Below, piece by piece: positions 51,230 through 60,366 of a stretch of 64,000 nucleotides of DNA. A model generated the notes under the pieces. The model was not told the origin of the DNA and did no database searches. It worked only from the letters and a program-made list of their open reading frames with translations. The translations under genes were made by a program, and so were the position numbers. Position 1 is the stretch's first letter. Each line of letters opens with the position of its first letter. Origin of the DNA: Vicinamibacteria bacterium (GTDB taxonomy: Bacteria; Acidobacteriota; Vicinamibacteria; Vicinamibacterales; UBA8438); the NCBI GenBank assembly GCA_022820825.1, contig JAJEEU010000097.1, positions 1 through 64,000 on the forward strand. Reading direction: 5' to 3'.

Positions 51230-52567
51230 TCACAGGACCACTTCGCCCACCGGTCGGCTGGTTTCCATCGAGCCGGCGCCGAAGCGGTCGACCGGCACGC
51301 CCATCACCTGCATCGCGGTCAGGCCGATGCGCGACACCGGGTCCGACTGCCCGATCACGCTCAGGCCCGAGCGCACGCGCCCGCCCGCCAGGCCGGCGAA
51401 CATGATGGGCATGTTCGTGATGTTGTGGTCCTTGGCCAGCTCGGTCTCCGAGTGCGCCACGACCAGCATGCGATCGAGCAGAGTCCCGTCCCCCTCCGGT
51501 GTACCCTCCAGTATCCCGAGGAACGTGCCCCATGCCTTCATGATGTCGGCGACGAACTTCGTCGACTCGGGCTGGTAGCCGAGCTCGGCGTCGATCGCCT
51601 CGTCGTGGGTCAACTGGTGGTGCGACGTCGCGCTGCCGCGCCGCGTCAGCGACGAGGCGCCGTTGTTGAAGCTCACGTTGAATACCTTGGTCTGGTTGCA
51701 CGCCAGCGCCATGGCCAGCAGCCGCACCATCACCTCGTGGTTCTCCGTGACGTCTTCCAGCACGTTCGCCACTTCCTTCTCGCGGGGCGCTTCGGGGACC
51801 TTGCACGCGACGAGCGGCTCGGGCTTCTGGAGCCGCAGGGCCAACTGGCCCTCGACCTGCCGGACCCCGGTGAAGTACTGGTCCAGCCGCGCGCGGTCCG
51901 CCGCGCCCAGCCGCCGCTCCAGCGCCTTGCGCTGCTCGTTCACGACCGACAGCACGCTCTTGCGCGCCATCGTGGTCGGATCGGGGGTGAATGCGGCCGC
52001 GTTGGGATCCACGAAGCCTTCGCCGAAGAGGCGCTGGTAGAAGCGCGCCGCGTTCGTCTCGACCGGGTTCATCTGCCCCGCGCCCTGGCCGCTCAGCGAA
52101 TTCCGCCGATCGCCGATCCCGGACACGTCGAGCGTGCGGAACCGGGTGTCGCCGCCGATATGGTCGGCGATGATGCTGTCGAACGACTGCGCGGGCAGCG
52201 TGCCGCTGACGCTCGGCGCGACGCCGCTCCGAATCGACGGCCCGCCCGTGGCGTGCGGAAAATTGGGCCGGCCGTCGGTCAGGCAGTCGAAGCCGCCGAA
52301 GATCGTGACCTTGTCCTTGTACGCCGCCATCGGCTCCGTCTCGGGCAAGACCTCCCAATCGGGCCCCGCCGTCGTCGGATGAAAGCGTCCGGGCGTCACG
52401 CCCAGGCCCCAGAACCACGTGCCGAACCGCACCGGCAGCGGCGCGCCCGCCGCCAGCGCCGTCCCGTTGCCGTTCAGGAAGCAGTCCAGGTACGGCAGCG
52501 ATACGGCCACTGTTGCGCCCTGAAACATGCCACGCAGCACGGTTCGCCGGCTGATGCCTGACTTCAT
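51230..52567 (-). CDS. DUF1552 protein, Tat-exported
   Basis: This 445-residue protein begins MKSGISRRTVLRGMFQGATV, a twin-arginine signal, after GGGAGG. DUF1552 landmarks: PVRFGTWFWGLGVTPGRFHP, FPHATGGPSIRSGVAPS, SFDSIIADHIGG, ATSHHQLTHDEAID and EGDGTLLDRMLVVAHSETEL. Sequence divergence from the other DUF1552 protein (26264-27607) is considerable, so they represent two lineages, not a recent copy. It follows the DUF1592 gene by 27 bases. Confidence 0.87.
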   Translation of the reverse strand: MKSGISRRTVLRGMFQGATVAVSLPYLDCFLNGNGTALAAGAPLPVRFGTWFWGLGVTPGRFHPTTAGPDWEVLPETEPMAAYKDKVTIFGGFDCLTDGRPNFPHATGGPSIRSGVAPSVSGTLPAQSFDSIIADHIGGDTRFRTLDVSGIGDRRNSLSGQGAGQMNPVETNAARFYQRLFGEGFVDPNAAAFTPDPTTMARKSVLSVVNEQRKALERRLGAADRARLDQYFTGVRQVEGQLALRLQKPEPLVACKVPEAPREKEVANVLEDVTENHEVMVRLLAMALACNQTKVFNVSFNNGASSLTRRGSATSHHQLTHDEAIDAELGYQPESTKFVADIMKAWGTFLGILEGTPEGDGTLLDRMLVVAHSETELAKDHNITNMPIMFAGLAGGRVRSGLSVIGQSDPVSRIGLTAMQVMGVPVDRFGAGSMETSRPVGEVVL

Positions 52568-52594
52568 CGTCAGTCCTCCCTGTTCCTTCGGATG

Positions 52595-54244
52595 CTAGTT
52601 CGCTCCGTCCTGCCGTGCCCGTCCCACCTGGAAAAAGGCATCGCTCGTGGCGACCGCGCCGAACAACGCGCGCACGCGATACTCTTCCCCCGCGAACCGT
52701 GACGCCATTTCGGCCGCCCAACCGAGGTCGTCGTTGGCGAGCGGCCGCCGCAGCGCGTACTCCGCGACCCGGCGCGCCAGGCAGCGCGGCGCAGCCGGAT
52801 GACGGCTCACCGCCGCGCCGAGCTCCACCGGTCCCGCGATTTCGGTGCCGTCGAGCGTGCCGCTGACGTCGATCGGTGCGCCGTTCTCGGTCGTGCGATA
52901 CGCGCCGACGCCGTCGAAGTTCTCCAGCGTAAGTCCAATCGGATCCGTGATGCGGTGGCAGCCGGCGCACACCGGGTTCTCGCGGTGCACCGCCAGCCGG
53001 TCGCGCGCGGTGCGCAGCTCCAGGTTTTCCGTTTCCTCCAGCAGCGAAAAGTCGACGTTGGCGGGCGGATCCGGCACCGGCTGGCACAGCAGCAGCTCGC
53101 GCAGCGCCTGCCCGCGCAGCGTCGGCGAGCTGCGGCCGTCATGGGAGAACGCAGCCAGGAAGCTCACCTGCGTCAGCAACCCGGCCCGGCCGCTGCCCTC
53201 CGGCAACTCGTAGCGCACCCACGCGTCCCTGCCCGGGGTCACGGGCAAGCCATACACCTGCCCCAGGGCCCGGGTCATGAAGGTCGTGCGCGACGTGAAC
53301 AGCTCGCGGTAGTCCCGGTTCTCCCGCACGAGCAGGTCCACTATCGTGCGCAGGGTCTGCTCCGGCATTTCCGCCTTCACGTCCCGCACGAACTGCGGAT
53401 ACAGGACCGGGTCCTTGGCCAGGTCCTCGATGCGCTCGAACCCCAGCATGTCGGAGAAGAACGTCCGCACCGACGCCTCCAGGCGCGGAGACGCGATCAT
53501 GCGGTCCACCTGCCGCGCCAGACCCTCGGCGGAATGCAGGTCGCCGCGCGCCGCGGCGTCGAGCAGCAGCGCGTCGGGCGTCGTATCCCACAGGAAGAAG
53601 CTCAGGCGCGCCGCCTTCGACCAGCCGTCCAGGCGCACCTCGCCGGGCCGCGCCGGGTCCGGTTCCGTGACGTCGATGTCGAACAGGAAGTGCGGCGAGA
53701 CGAGCATCGTCTCCAGCGACAGCGCGAGGCCGGTGTAGAAGCTCCCGCTCAAGCGGGCGCCTTCTCTGGCGGCCGCGACCTGGCGCTCCAGGTCGGCCGG
53801 CTCCAGCGGACGCCGGAACAGCAGGCGGCCCACCCGCTCCAGGAACGCGCGTGCACACGTGTCGTCCGCACGATCCTCCGCGGTCGGCCGGCAGCCGACC
53901 AGCGTCGCGCGGTGCGCCTCGTCCACAACCTGCCCGGCGATGGCGCGGGCCATCTGCGTGTACTGCTCGAAGCCGGCCGGCGAGACGGAGATCGCGCTCA
54001 CCGCGGAAGTCTGCAAGCCGTGCGGCAGCCGCACCAGCGGGTCCATGCGTCCGGCCACCTGGATGTCCGGGCCGAAGATGTCCGCGATCGCGTTGCGGTA
54101 CTGCTCCTCGGTCAGGCGCCGCATGGCGGTCGCGTCGTCACCCGCCGGCTGCGCCGCGGCCGCACCCGGCGCCACCGCCAGCCACGCGATGATCCCCGCG
54201 CACAGCGCGTAGCGCCGGTCGGGCCCGACAGCCGGACACCGCAT
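52595..54244 (-). CDS. DUF1592-type protein with one C-terminal CxxCH motif
   Basis: This 549-residue exported protein starts at the ATG 54244 after AGGAG. It has the DUF1587-like start (RRLTEEQYRNAIADIFGPDI), DUF1595/DUF1592 (ARAFLERVGRLLFRRPLEPA, KAARLSFFLWDTTPDALLLD), DUF1588 (ENPVCAGCHRITDPIGLTLE) and a DUF1585-like C-terminus. Unlike its relative at 27607-29991 it lacks the N-terminal cytochrome domain and the extra beta domain, and keeps only the second CxxCH motif. It is probably the partner of the downstream DUF1552 protein. Confidence 0.85.
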   Translation of the reverse strand: MRCPAVGPDRRYALCAGIIAWLAVAPGAAAAQPAGDDATAMRRLTEEQYRNAIADIFGPDIQVAGRMDPLVRLPHGLQTSAVSAISVSPAGFEQYTQMARAIAGQVVDEAHRATLVGCRPTAEDRADDTCARAFLERVGRLLFRRPLEPADLERQVAAAREGARLSGSFYTGLALSLETMLVSPHFLFDIDVTEPDPARPGEVRLDGWSKAARLSFFLWDTTPDALLLDAAARGDLHSAEGLARQVDRMIASPRLEASVRTFFSDMLGFERIEDLAKDPVLYPQFVRDVKAEMPEQTLRTIVDLLVRENRDYRELFTSRTTFMTRALGQVYGLPVTPGRDAWVRYELPEGSGRAGLLTQVSFLAAFSHDGRSSPTLRGQALRELLLCQPVPDPPANVDFSLLEETENLELRTARDRLAVHRENPVCAGCHRITDPIGLTLENFDGVGAYRTTENGAPIDVSGTLDGTEIAGPVELGAAVSRHPAAPRCLARRVAEYALRRPLANDDLGWAAEMASRFAGEEYRVRALFGAVATSDAFFQVGRARQDGAN

Positions 54245-54253
54245 CGACGGCTC

Positions 54254-55384
54254 CTACTCTCCCTCGTGGATCGCGAACGCGGGAATCCCGCCGATCCTGT
54301 GCGCCGCGGAGATCGTCGTGCACTGCCCGGTCGCCGGGTCCGGGTCCCCGTCGGCCATCAGCGCGAAGGTCTTGTACTCCGAGGCGCAGTCCATGTTGGC
54401 GGTCGACGCGGTGCCGCGGCAGCAGTACCCGATGGTGGATATGTTCCACAGCGGGCGGTAGCCGCCCATGAGTCCGCTGACGCTCCCGTCCTCCTCGAGC
54501 TTCAGCTTGAACCGCACCCGCCGGAACTCGTGGGAATAGACCTCGCCGAATGCCCCCCACGTGAACAGGCGGTACCTCAGGAACAGCCTGTCCAGGTGAT
54601 CGACCCGCAGCTCGCCGTTCACGATGCGGCCGGTCGTCTCGTTGCGCCACTTCGGATTCGACGTCACGCGGAAGGACTGGTGCGGCAGCGGCGCACCGCC
54701 CGGCGTTCTGAGGACCAGGTCATCCACCGCAACGGAATAGATGCCCACCTCGACCTGCCGGTCGTTCTCGAGGTCGTCGACGCCGCGCAGCTCGATCAGG
54801 AACGGATCGAGCTCGCTGCCCTGCTGCTGACTCTCGCCGGTGCCGCGCCGGCTCTTGTAGCAGCCCACCGCGCGGTAGAGCTGGTTGTCGACCGCAGGCT
54901 CGCCGTTCAGCCCTTCGAACTTCGGGTGCTCGCAGGTGAGCGGCGTGGCCCGGCCGTCGGGCGTGCCGTCGAGGTTGAGGCCGTACGCCACCGGGCTCTG
55001 GATGCCGCGGTGCGGCGGGTGGCGGGGATCGTCCAGGAACGCCTTTGGATTCTGGCAGACGTTCTCTCCGCCCGGCCCGTTGATGAACTCGCCCTTCCAG
55101 GCGTTGGCGTACTCCTCGGCGTTCTCGGGCCTCAGGATCCGTTCGCGCTCATCGGGGCCGAGCGTGGCGAGGAAGTTCTCTTCGACGGTGGGCTCGAAAC
55201 CCAGGGGGCAGTCCGCTTCGAACGGCCCGTAGTGCATCGCGAGGCGCGTGTCCACGACGAGGAACCCCAGCGTGCTCCCCTCGCGGGCCCCGGCAATGCC
55301 CTGCAGCGCGACCAGCGCAAGCGCAGCCAGAACGGCGCAAGCGAGTCGCCACGACCGCCGCAACCGACCGTAGATCCCGTTCAT
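54254..55384 (-). CDS. secreted protein of unknown function in the DUF1592/DUF1552 block
   Basis: This 376-residue exported protein starts at the ATG 55384, four bases after GGAGG, and has a signal peptide (WRLACAVLAALALVALQGIA). Visible segments: TLGFLVVDTRLAMHYGPFEA, NVCQNPKAFLDDPRHPPHRG, QVEVGIYSVAVDDLVLRTPG and GYCCRGTASTANMDCASEYK. The eight or more cysteines suggest disulfides. I do not recognise a family. It lies nine bases before the DUF1592 gene, so it is probably a component of that system. The first DUF1592/DUF1552 cluster (26-32 kb) has no counterpart. Confidence 0.75.
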   Translation of the reverse strand: MNGIYGRLRRSWRLACAVLAALALVALQGIAGAREGSTLGFLVVDTRLAMHYGPFEADCPLGFEPTVEENFLATLGPDERERILRPENAEEYANAWKGEFINGPGGENVCQNPKAFLDDPRHPPHRGIQSPVAYGLNLDGTPDGRATPLTCEHPKFEGLNGEPAVDNQLYRAVGCYKSRRGTGESQQQGSELDPFLIELRGVDDLENDRQVEVGIYSVAVDDLVLRTPGGAPLPHQSFRVTSNPKWRNETTGRIVNGELRVDHLDRLFLRYRLFTWGAFGEVYSHEFRRVRFKLKLEEDGSVSGLMGGYRPLWNISTIGYCCRGTASTANMDCASEYKTFALMADGDPDPATGQCTTISAAHRIGGIPAFAIHEGE

Positions 55385-55545
55385 GACGCCTCCAAGACCC
55401 GATTGCCGCCGCGAACGCGATGCCGCCCCCGCCACGGCCGCCATTGCCGGCGCACAGCGGCGCCGTCGAGGTTCGCGCTCCGAACGGGTCGCGAAACCGT
55501 GGCGAAAACGACCCCGCCATGCTACCACGCGCTGGCCCGGCGCGC

Positions 55546-56955
55546 CTACTGCGGATCGGGCGGCTGCCGCGGGCGGAGCTCCTGGAAGAGGCGCACGACG
55601 CCGTAGTGGTTGGCCATCGCGGCGTACGTCCACGCGGTGCGGCCGTCCTCGTCGCGGATGTCGAGGTCGGCGCCCGCCTCCAGCAGGACGCGCACCGCCG
55701 CCACCTGGCCGGCGGTCGCCGCCTCGATTAACGCCGTGCGGCCCTGGCTGTCGGCCGCGTCCACGTCGGCGCCGTTGTCCAGCAGGAAGCGCAGGGTGCC
55801 GAGGCTGCCGCTCGCGGCCGTGGCGATCAACGCCGTCACGCCGGCGGCGTCGCGCCCGTTGACGTCGGCGCCCTGTCGCAGCAGCGTTCGCACGACCTCG
55901 ACATGTCCGTCGCGCGCCGCGTACACCAGCGCGTCGCCGCCGGCCGGCGCCGCTCCGGCGCCGGCCAACGTCTCCATCAGGTCCAGGTGGCCGTTGGCCG
56001 AGGCGTAGCTGACTACCGAACCGCCGTAGTTGTCGGTGCGCGCCGCGTCGGCGCCGGCCCGCAGCAAGGCGGCCGCAACCTCCGCGTGGCCGTTGAGCGC
56101 CGCCGCCATGAGCGCCGTGCGGCCGTCGCTGTCGCCCGCATCGACCTCCGCGCCGTTCGCCAGCAGCAGCTCCACGCTCCGCTGCGAACCGCCGAAGGCC
56201 GCGCCCATCAACGCGGTGGAGCCGTTGGCGGTCGCCGCGTTCACATCCACGCCGCTCGCCACCAGGGCTTCCACGGCTTCGCCGTGGTCGGCCGACGCGG
56301 TCGCCATGAGGATCGTCACGCCCTCGCCGTCCTCCGCGTTCACGTCGGCGCCGGCGGCGACCAGCAGGCGGACCACGTCGGCGTATCCCTGCCCCGCGGC
56401 CAGCGCCAACGGCGTCAGGCCGCTGTCGTCCTGCGCGTCCACGGCCGCGCCCGCTTCCAGCAGGACGGCGGCGACCGCGGCCGCTCCGGAAAAAGCGGCA
56501 TGCGCCAGGGCCGTCCTGCCGCCCCGGTCTGCCGTACCGAGAGCGCCCGGCACGGCCTCGACGAGGAGCTCCGCCACCGACGCATGTCCGCCCGTCGCGG
56601 TGTGCATCAGCGGCGTCAGGCCGAGGATGTCCGCCGCATCGACGGCAGCGCCGGCCGCCAGCAGCTCCTCCGCGACAGCGGCGTGTCCACGCGCCGCCGC
56701 GTAGGTCAGCGCCGTCGAGCCGGACTCATCCGTTGCGGCTGCATCGGCGCCCGCGGCCAGCGCCTCACGGGTCGCTGCCGCGTCGCCGGCCTGCGCGGCC
56801 TGCAGTAGCCGGGCGTCGAGCGGACGCGGCGCGGGTTGCGCCGGATCCTGGCCCGCCTGCGCGGCCGCTGCCATGCCGCACACGACCAACGCCACGAGCA
56901 ACCGCGACGCGGAAGCCGCCTGCATCCACGGACCGGGCTCAGGTTGGACCGCCAT
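55546..56955 (-). CDS. secreted ankyrin-repeat protein
   Basis: This 469-residue protein has a signal peptide (LLVALVVCGMAAAAQA) and about twelve very regular ankyrin repeats such as GSTALTYAAARGHAAVAEEL and GLTPLALAAGQGYADVVRLL. Two possible starts exist, ATG 56955 and ATG 56925; the second gives a more typical signal peptide. It precedes the unknown protein, DUF1592 and DUF1552 genes on the same strand, mirroring the cluster at 26-32 kb. Likely a periplasmic protein-binding scaffold. Confidence 0.87.
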   Translation of the reverse strand: MAVQPEPGPWMQAASASRLLVALVVCGMAAAAQAGQDPAQPAPRPLDARLLQAAQAGDAAATREALAAGADAAATDESGSTALTYAAARGHAAVAEELLAAGAAVDAADILGLTPLMHTATGGHASVAELLVEAVPGALGTADRGGRTALAHAAFSGAAAVAAVLLEAGAAVDAQDDSGLTPLALAAGQGYADVVRLLVAAGADVNAEDGEGVTILMATASADHGEAVEALVASGVDVNAATANGSTALMGAAFGGSQRSVELLLANGAEVDAGDSDGRTALMAAALNGHAEVAAALLRAGADAARTDNYGGSVVSYASANGHLDLMETLAGAGAAPAGGDALVYAARDGHVEVVRTLLRQGADVNGRDAAGVTALIATAASGSLGTLRFLLDNGADVDAADSQGRTALIEAATAGQVAAVRVLLEAGADLDIRDEDGRTAWTYAAMANHYGVVRLFQELRPRQPPDPQ

Positions 56956-57017
56956 TGCGCCATTCTACGCGCGGATCGCCGCGGCCTGCGCGCTGGATTG
57001 CCGTGCCCGCACCCCGT

Positions 57018-59093
57018 ATGATGGCCGCCGTATCCCGCAACAGGCGCGAGGAATCCTTGGCAGGCACCTCACCTCAGGCGAGCGGTTCTCTTCCTGGTCC
57101 GGGCAGTCCGCCGTGCGGGCACGGCGTGGCGGGCCGGCGCCGTGCGGCCTCCGCGGCGGCCCTCGCCGTTGCAGCCTGGATGTCCGGAGCGGCGGTCCAG
57201 GCCCAGACGCCGCCATCCGGCGAGTGGCGCGCGTTCGGCGCCGTTGCGGGCAATACGAAGTACTCCCCGCTCGACCAGATCACGGTCGAGAACTTCCGGG
57301 ATCTCGAGATCGCCTGGCGCTGGACGTCCATCTCCACGGAGGTGACGCGCGCCCGGCCCGAGGTCAACGCCCTGCAGTTCAAGACGATTCCGCTGATGGT
57401 GGACGGCCTGGTCTATGTCAGCACGGCCATCGGCCAGGTGGCGGCGCTGGACGCCGGCACGGGCGATCTGGTCTGGTCGTACGACCCGCGCACCTACGAG
57501 CGGCTCGACCGCCCGGCCAACGTCGGCTGGCACCACCGCGGCGTCTCGTACTGGGAGGACGCGGCGAGCACTGACGCCCGCATCTTCATCGCCACCCACG
57601 ACCTGCTGCTCGTGGCGCTGAACGCCCGCACCGGCGCGCTCTACTCCGACTTCGGCGATGGCGGCACGGTCGATCTGAGCGGCTCGCTCGGCCGCGCCAT
57701 CGACCGCACGCGCCTGACGCATTCGCAGCCGCTGGCGATCGTGGGCGACACGGTCGTCGTCGGCAGCATCGTGCAGGACACGTTCCTGACGCGCCGCGAA
57801 GCGGACCCCGGGCACGTGCGCGGCTTCGACGCGCGCACCGGGGCCATGAAGTGGATCTTCCACACCATTCCGCAGGGCGACGAGTACGGCGCCGACACCT
57901 GGGGCAACGAGTCGTGGCGCTACAGCGGCCACACGAACGTGTGGGGCACGATGGCGGTGGATGAAGAGCTCGGCTTCGTCTACCTGCCGACCGGCACGCC
58001 GACCAACGACTGGTACGGCGGCATGCGGCCGGGCGACAACCTGTTCGCCGAGAGCATCGTCTGCGTGGACGGCGAGACCGGCGAGCGCATCTGGCACTTC
58101 CAGGCGGTGCACCACGGGCTGTGGGACTACGACTTCCCCACCGCGGCCAACCTGCTCGACGTCACCGTCGGCGGGCGCGAGATAAAGGCGCTGGCGCAGA
58201 CCAGCAAGCAGGCGTTCACCTACGTCCTGGACCGCGTCACCGGCGAGCCGGTGTGGCCGATCGAGGAGCACCCGGTGCCGGCGGGCGACATACCGGGCGA
58301 GTGGTACTCCCCGACGCAGCCGTTTCCCACCAGACCGGCGCCGTTCGACCTGCAGGGGATCACCGAGGACGACCTGATCGATTTCACGCCGGAGCTGCGG
58401 GCGGAAGCGCTGCGGATTGTGGAACGCGTCCTGATCGGACCGATCTTCACCCCGCCGCCGCTGCGCGGCCCGCAGGGGCCCCTCATCCAGTCGCCCGGCC
58501 CCGGCGGCGGCATCAACTGGCCCGGCGCCGCGGTCGATCCGGAGACCGGACGCATCTTCATCCCCTCGCAGACCCGGCTGCGGGCGGTCGAGCTCACGGA
58601 GTTCGCCCCGCCGGCAAACGTTGGCTACTTCACCGAACCCTGGCCGGGACCGGCGCCGGGGCCGCGCGGCCTGCCGCTGGTCAAGCCGCCCTACAAGCGG
58701 GTGACCGCGATCGACCTGAACACCGGCGAGCACGTCTGGATGAGCCCGCACGGCGACGGCCCGCGCAACCACCCGGCGCTGCGCCACCTCAACCTGCCGG
58801 CGCTCGGCGGCCACGTGGGGATGCACGGCGGCGGTCCGCTCGTCACGAAGACGCTGCTGCTCGTCAACTCGGGAGGGCGGTACACCGCGGATCTCGCGGA
58901 GGGGGCCAGGACGATAACCGCCTACCACAAGGACAACGGCGAGTACCTGGGCTCGCTGACGCTGCCGGCCGTGCCGTACGGCAATCCGATCTCCTACCTG
59001 CACGAGGGCCGGCAGTACATCGTCGTGGCGGTAGGCGGCGGCGGCCGGGCCGCGCCGCCCGAGCTGATCGCGCTCGCCCTGCCCCGCGACTAG
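57018..59093 (+). CDS. PQQ-dependent quinoprotein dehydrogenase
   Basis: This is an exported eight-bladed PQQ dehydrogenase of about 690 residues. Characteristic stretches: WRAFGAVAGNTKYSPLDQI, GQVAALDAGTGDLVWSYDP, PTGTPTNDWYGGMRPGDNL, WHFQAVHHGLWDYDFPTAAN and GGHVGMHGGGPLVTKTLLLV. No CxxCH is present, so it is a quinoprotein that passes electrons to a separate acceptor. The closest layout is the glucose/sugar-type PQQ dehydrogenases, but the substrate is open. The start is uncertain: ATG 57018, a TTG at 57057 after GAGGAA, or a GTG at 57126 directly before the signal peptide. Divergent from the ankyrin gene by 62 bases. Confidence 0.87.
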   Translation: MMAAVSRNRREESLAGTSPQASGSLPGPGSPPCGHGVAGRRRAASAAALAVAAWMSGAAVQAQTPPSGEWRAFGAVAGNTKYSPLDQITVENFRDLEIAWRWTSISTEVTRARPEVNALQFKTIPLMVDGLVYVSTAIGQVAALDAGTGDLVWSYDPRTYERLDRPANVGWHHRGVSYWEDAASTDARIFIATHDLLLVALNARTGALYSDFGDGGTVDLSGSLGRAIDRTRLTHSQPLAIVGDTVVVGSIVQDTFLTRREADPGHVRGFDARTGAMKWIFHTIPQGDEYGADTWGNESWRYSGHTNVWGTMAVDEELGFVYLPTGTPTNDWYGGMRPGDNLFAESIVCVDGETGERIWHFQAVHHGLWDYDFPTAANLLDVTVGGREIKALAQTSKQAFTYVLDRVTGEPVWPIEEHPVPAGDIPGEWYSPTQPFPTRPAPFDLQGITEDDLIDFTPELRAEALRIVERVLIGPIFTPPPLRGPQGPLIQSPGPGGGINWPGAAVDPETGRIFIPSQTRLRAVELTEFAPPANVGYFTEPWPGPAPGPRGLPLVKPPYKRVTAIDLNTGEHVWMSPHGDGPRNHPALRHLNLPALGGHVGMHGGGPLVTKTLLLVNSGGRYTADLAEGARTITAYHKDNGEYLGSLTLPAVPYGNPISYLHEGRQYIVVAVGGGGRAAPPELIALALPRD

Positions 59094-59111
59094 CGCGCCA
59101 TAGCCGGACCC

Positions 59112-60116
59112 CTACCGCGAACCGGCGACGGCGCGGTCTTCTGCGCGCGCGCCGGACAACTGGTTGTACAGCCCGTAGTTCCCCTCGTGGCAGGCGTACT
59201 CGAAGATGACCCCGTCCAGCTTCCGCATCGGCAGCGCCACGGTGAACGGCCGCGTGAAGGTGAGCGGATCATCCACGGTGTACTCGTAATGGAGCAGGTC
59301 CTCGCCGTCGCGGCGGAAGCGCTCCGTCAGGTGGTAGGCGTCGCCCGTGCCGTACGCGGTGCGGATGTTGGAGCCGTAGGCCACCTCGTTGACGAAGTTG
59401 CGGGTCTCGACGACCAGCGTGTCGCCCTCCCAGCGGCCGCGCGAGTCGCCCATCCACTGCCGGATATGATCCGGCAGGTGCGGCCGGCCGTCCAGCGGCA
59501 CGATCCGCGCGTCGTTGATCATCTCGTTGAACAGCACGACGTAGCCGGGGCTCTGGAAGATCTGGACGTTGTTGTTGTAGGCGTCCGGCAACATCGGCGG
59601 CCCCACGTTGTTGCCCACGATGCAGCGCTCCGACAACCCGCGGTCCTCGGGGCCGTCGGTCCCCGCGCCGCCCGAACGGTAGCGAATCGGCCGTGCCTCC
59701 GGCACGTCCCGCTGGAAGTCGGCTTCCTGCTCCACGACGCCCGGCCGGCGCGGCGGGAGCCGTCCGTCCGGCGGATCGACGATCAACGAGGTGCGGCCGC
59801 CCGCGATCACGTTCGTGCCGAAGTCGAGCCAGAACCGGTTGTAGCCGCCGACGCTGCCCGGCGGCGGCACGCGGTCGACGTTGTTGCGCACGGCCTCGGC
59901 CTCCAGCTCGGCGACCTCCTCGGCGGTCAGCACGGCCGTGTCGCCGAAGCGCTCGGGGCGCTCGACCGGCGTGATGGTGCGGTAGTCCCAGACCGCCTGC
60001 AGGTCGGGGTCGCCCCACGGCGTGCGGTCGGCCATCCATCCGCCCTGCGGCTGCGCGGCGGCCAGCGCCGGCAGCACGACGAGCAGGCTTGCGAACGCCG
60101 CGGTCCTGGTCGACAC
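59112..60116 (-). CDS. secreted protein of the RWEGDTLVVETTNF family
   Basis: This 334-residue member starts at the GTG 60116 six bases after GGAGGA. Landmarks: TPWGDPDLQAVWDYRTITPV, TSLIVDPPDGRLPPRRPG, NNNVQIFQSPGYVVLFNEMI, RGRWEGDTLVVETRNF, TFTRPFTVALPM and YACHEGNYGLYNQLSGARA. The conserved WTRPWT is FTRPFT here. It is close to the member at 60367-61404, from which it diverges, with the palindromic repeat between the two starts. Function unknown. Confidence 0.8.
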   Translation of the reverse strand: MSTRTAAFASLLVVLPALAAAQPQGGWMADRTPWGDPDLQAVWDYRTITPVERPERFGDTAVLTAEEVAELEAEAVRNNVDRVPPPGSVGGYNRFWLDFGTNVIAGGRTSLIVDPPDGRLPPRRPGVVEQEADFQRDVPEARPIRYRSGGAGTDGPEDRGLSERCIVGNNVGPPMLPDAYNNNVQIFQSPGYVVLFNEMINDARIVPLDGRPHLPDHIRQWMGDSRGRWEGDTLVVETRNFVNEVAYGSNIRTAYGTGDAYHLTERFRRDGEDLLHYEYTVDDPLTFTRPFTVALPMRKLDGVIFEYACHEGNYGLYNQLSGARAEDRAVAGSR

Positions 60117-60164
60117 AGGCTCTCCTCCTGCTTGCACGAGGTACCGTCCTGATCCATCATGTGT

Positions 60165-60326
60165 AGCAGCCTGTGGTGAAACCCCGCGTCGCACCGAGAG
60201 CGGCGAGGCGCCCGGCTGGCAAGGCGCGAGGAACGAGCATATTCGACTATATGTGAGTGACGAGCAACACAGCCAGGCGGGATGCATCGTCGCTCGAATG
60301 CAGCGGGGCTTTTGCCACAGGCTGCT
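60165..60326. repeat. palindromic MITE-like intergenic repeat, 162 bp
   Basis: The ends are a perfect 12-base inverted repeat (AGCAGCCTGTGG at 60165-60176, CCACAGGCTGCT at 60315-60326) that continues imperfectly inward as AAACCCCGC / GCGGGGCTTTT. Nested inside are a CCCGGCTGGC / AGCCAGGCGGG pair and a central CATAT-TCGACT-ATATG palindrome. There is no ORF. A 35-base copy of its left end occurs at 22266-22300. It lies between two divergent paralogues, so it probably separates or contributes to their promoters. Confidence 0.7.
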
Positions 60327-60366
60327 GGTACCTTCGGCAAGCCGGCGGATCAAGGAGGAAGGAACG

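Noticed and set aside
60117-60366. tRNA or riboswitch in the structured gap between two paralogues
   Set aside because: The fold is a simple nested palindrome without cloverleaf features, and a partial copy elsewhere shows that it is a dispersed repeat.
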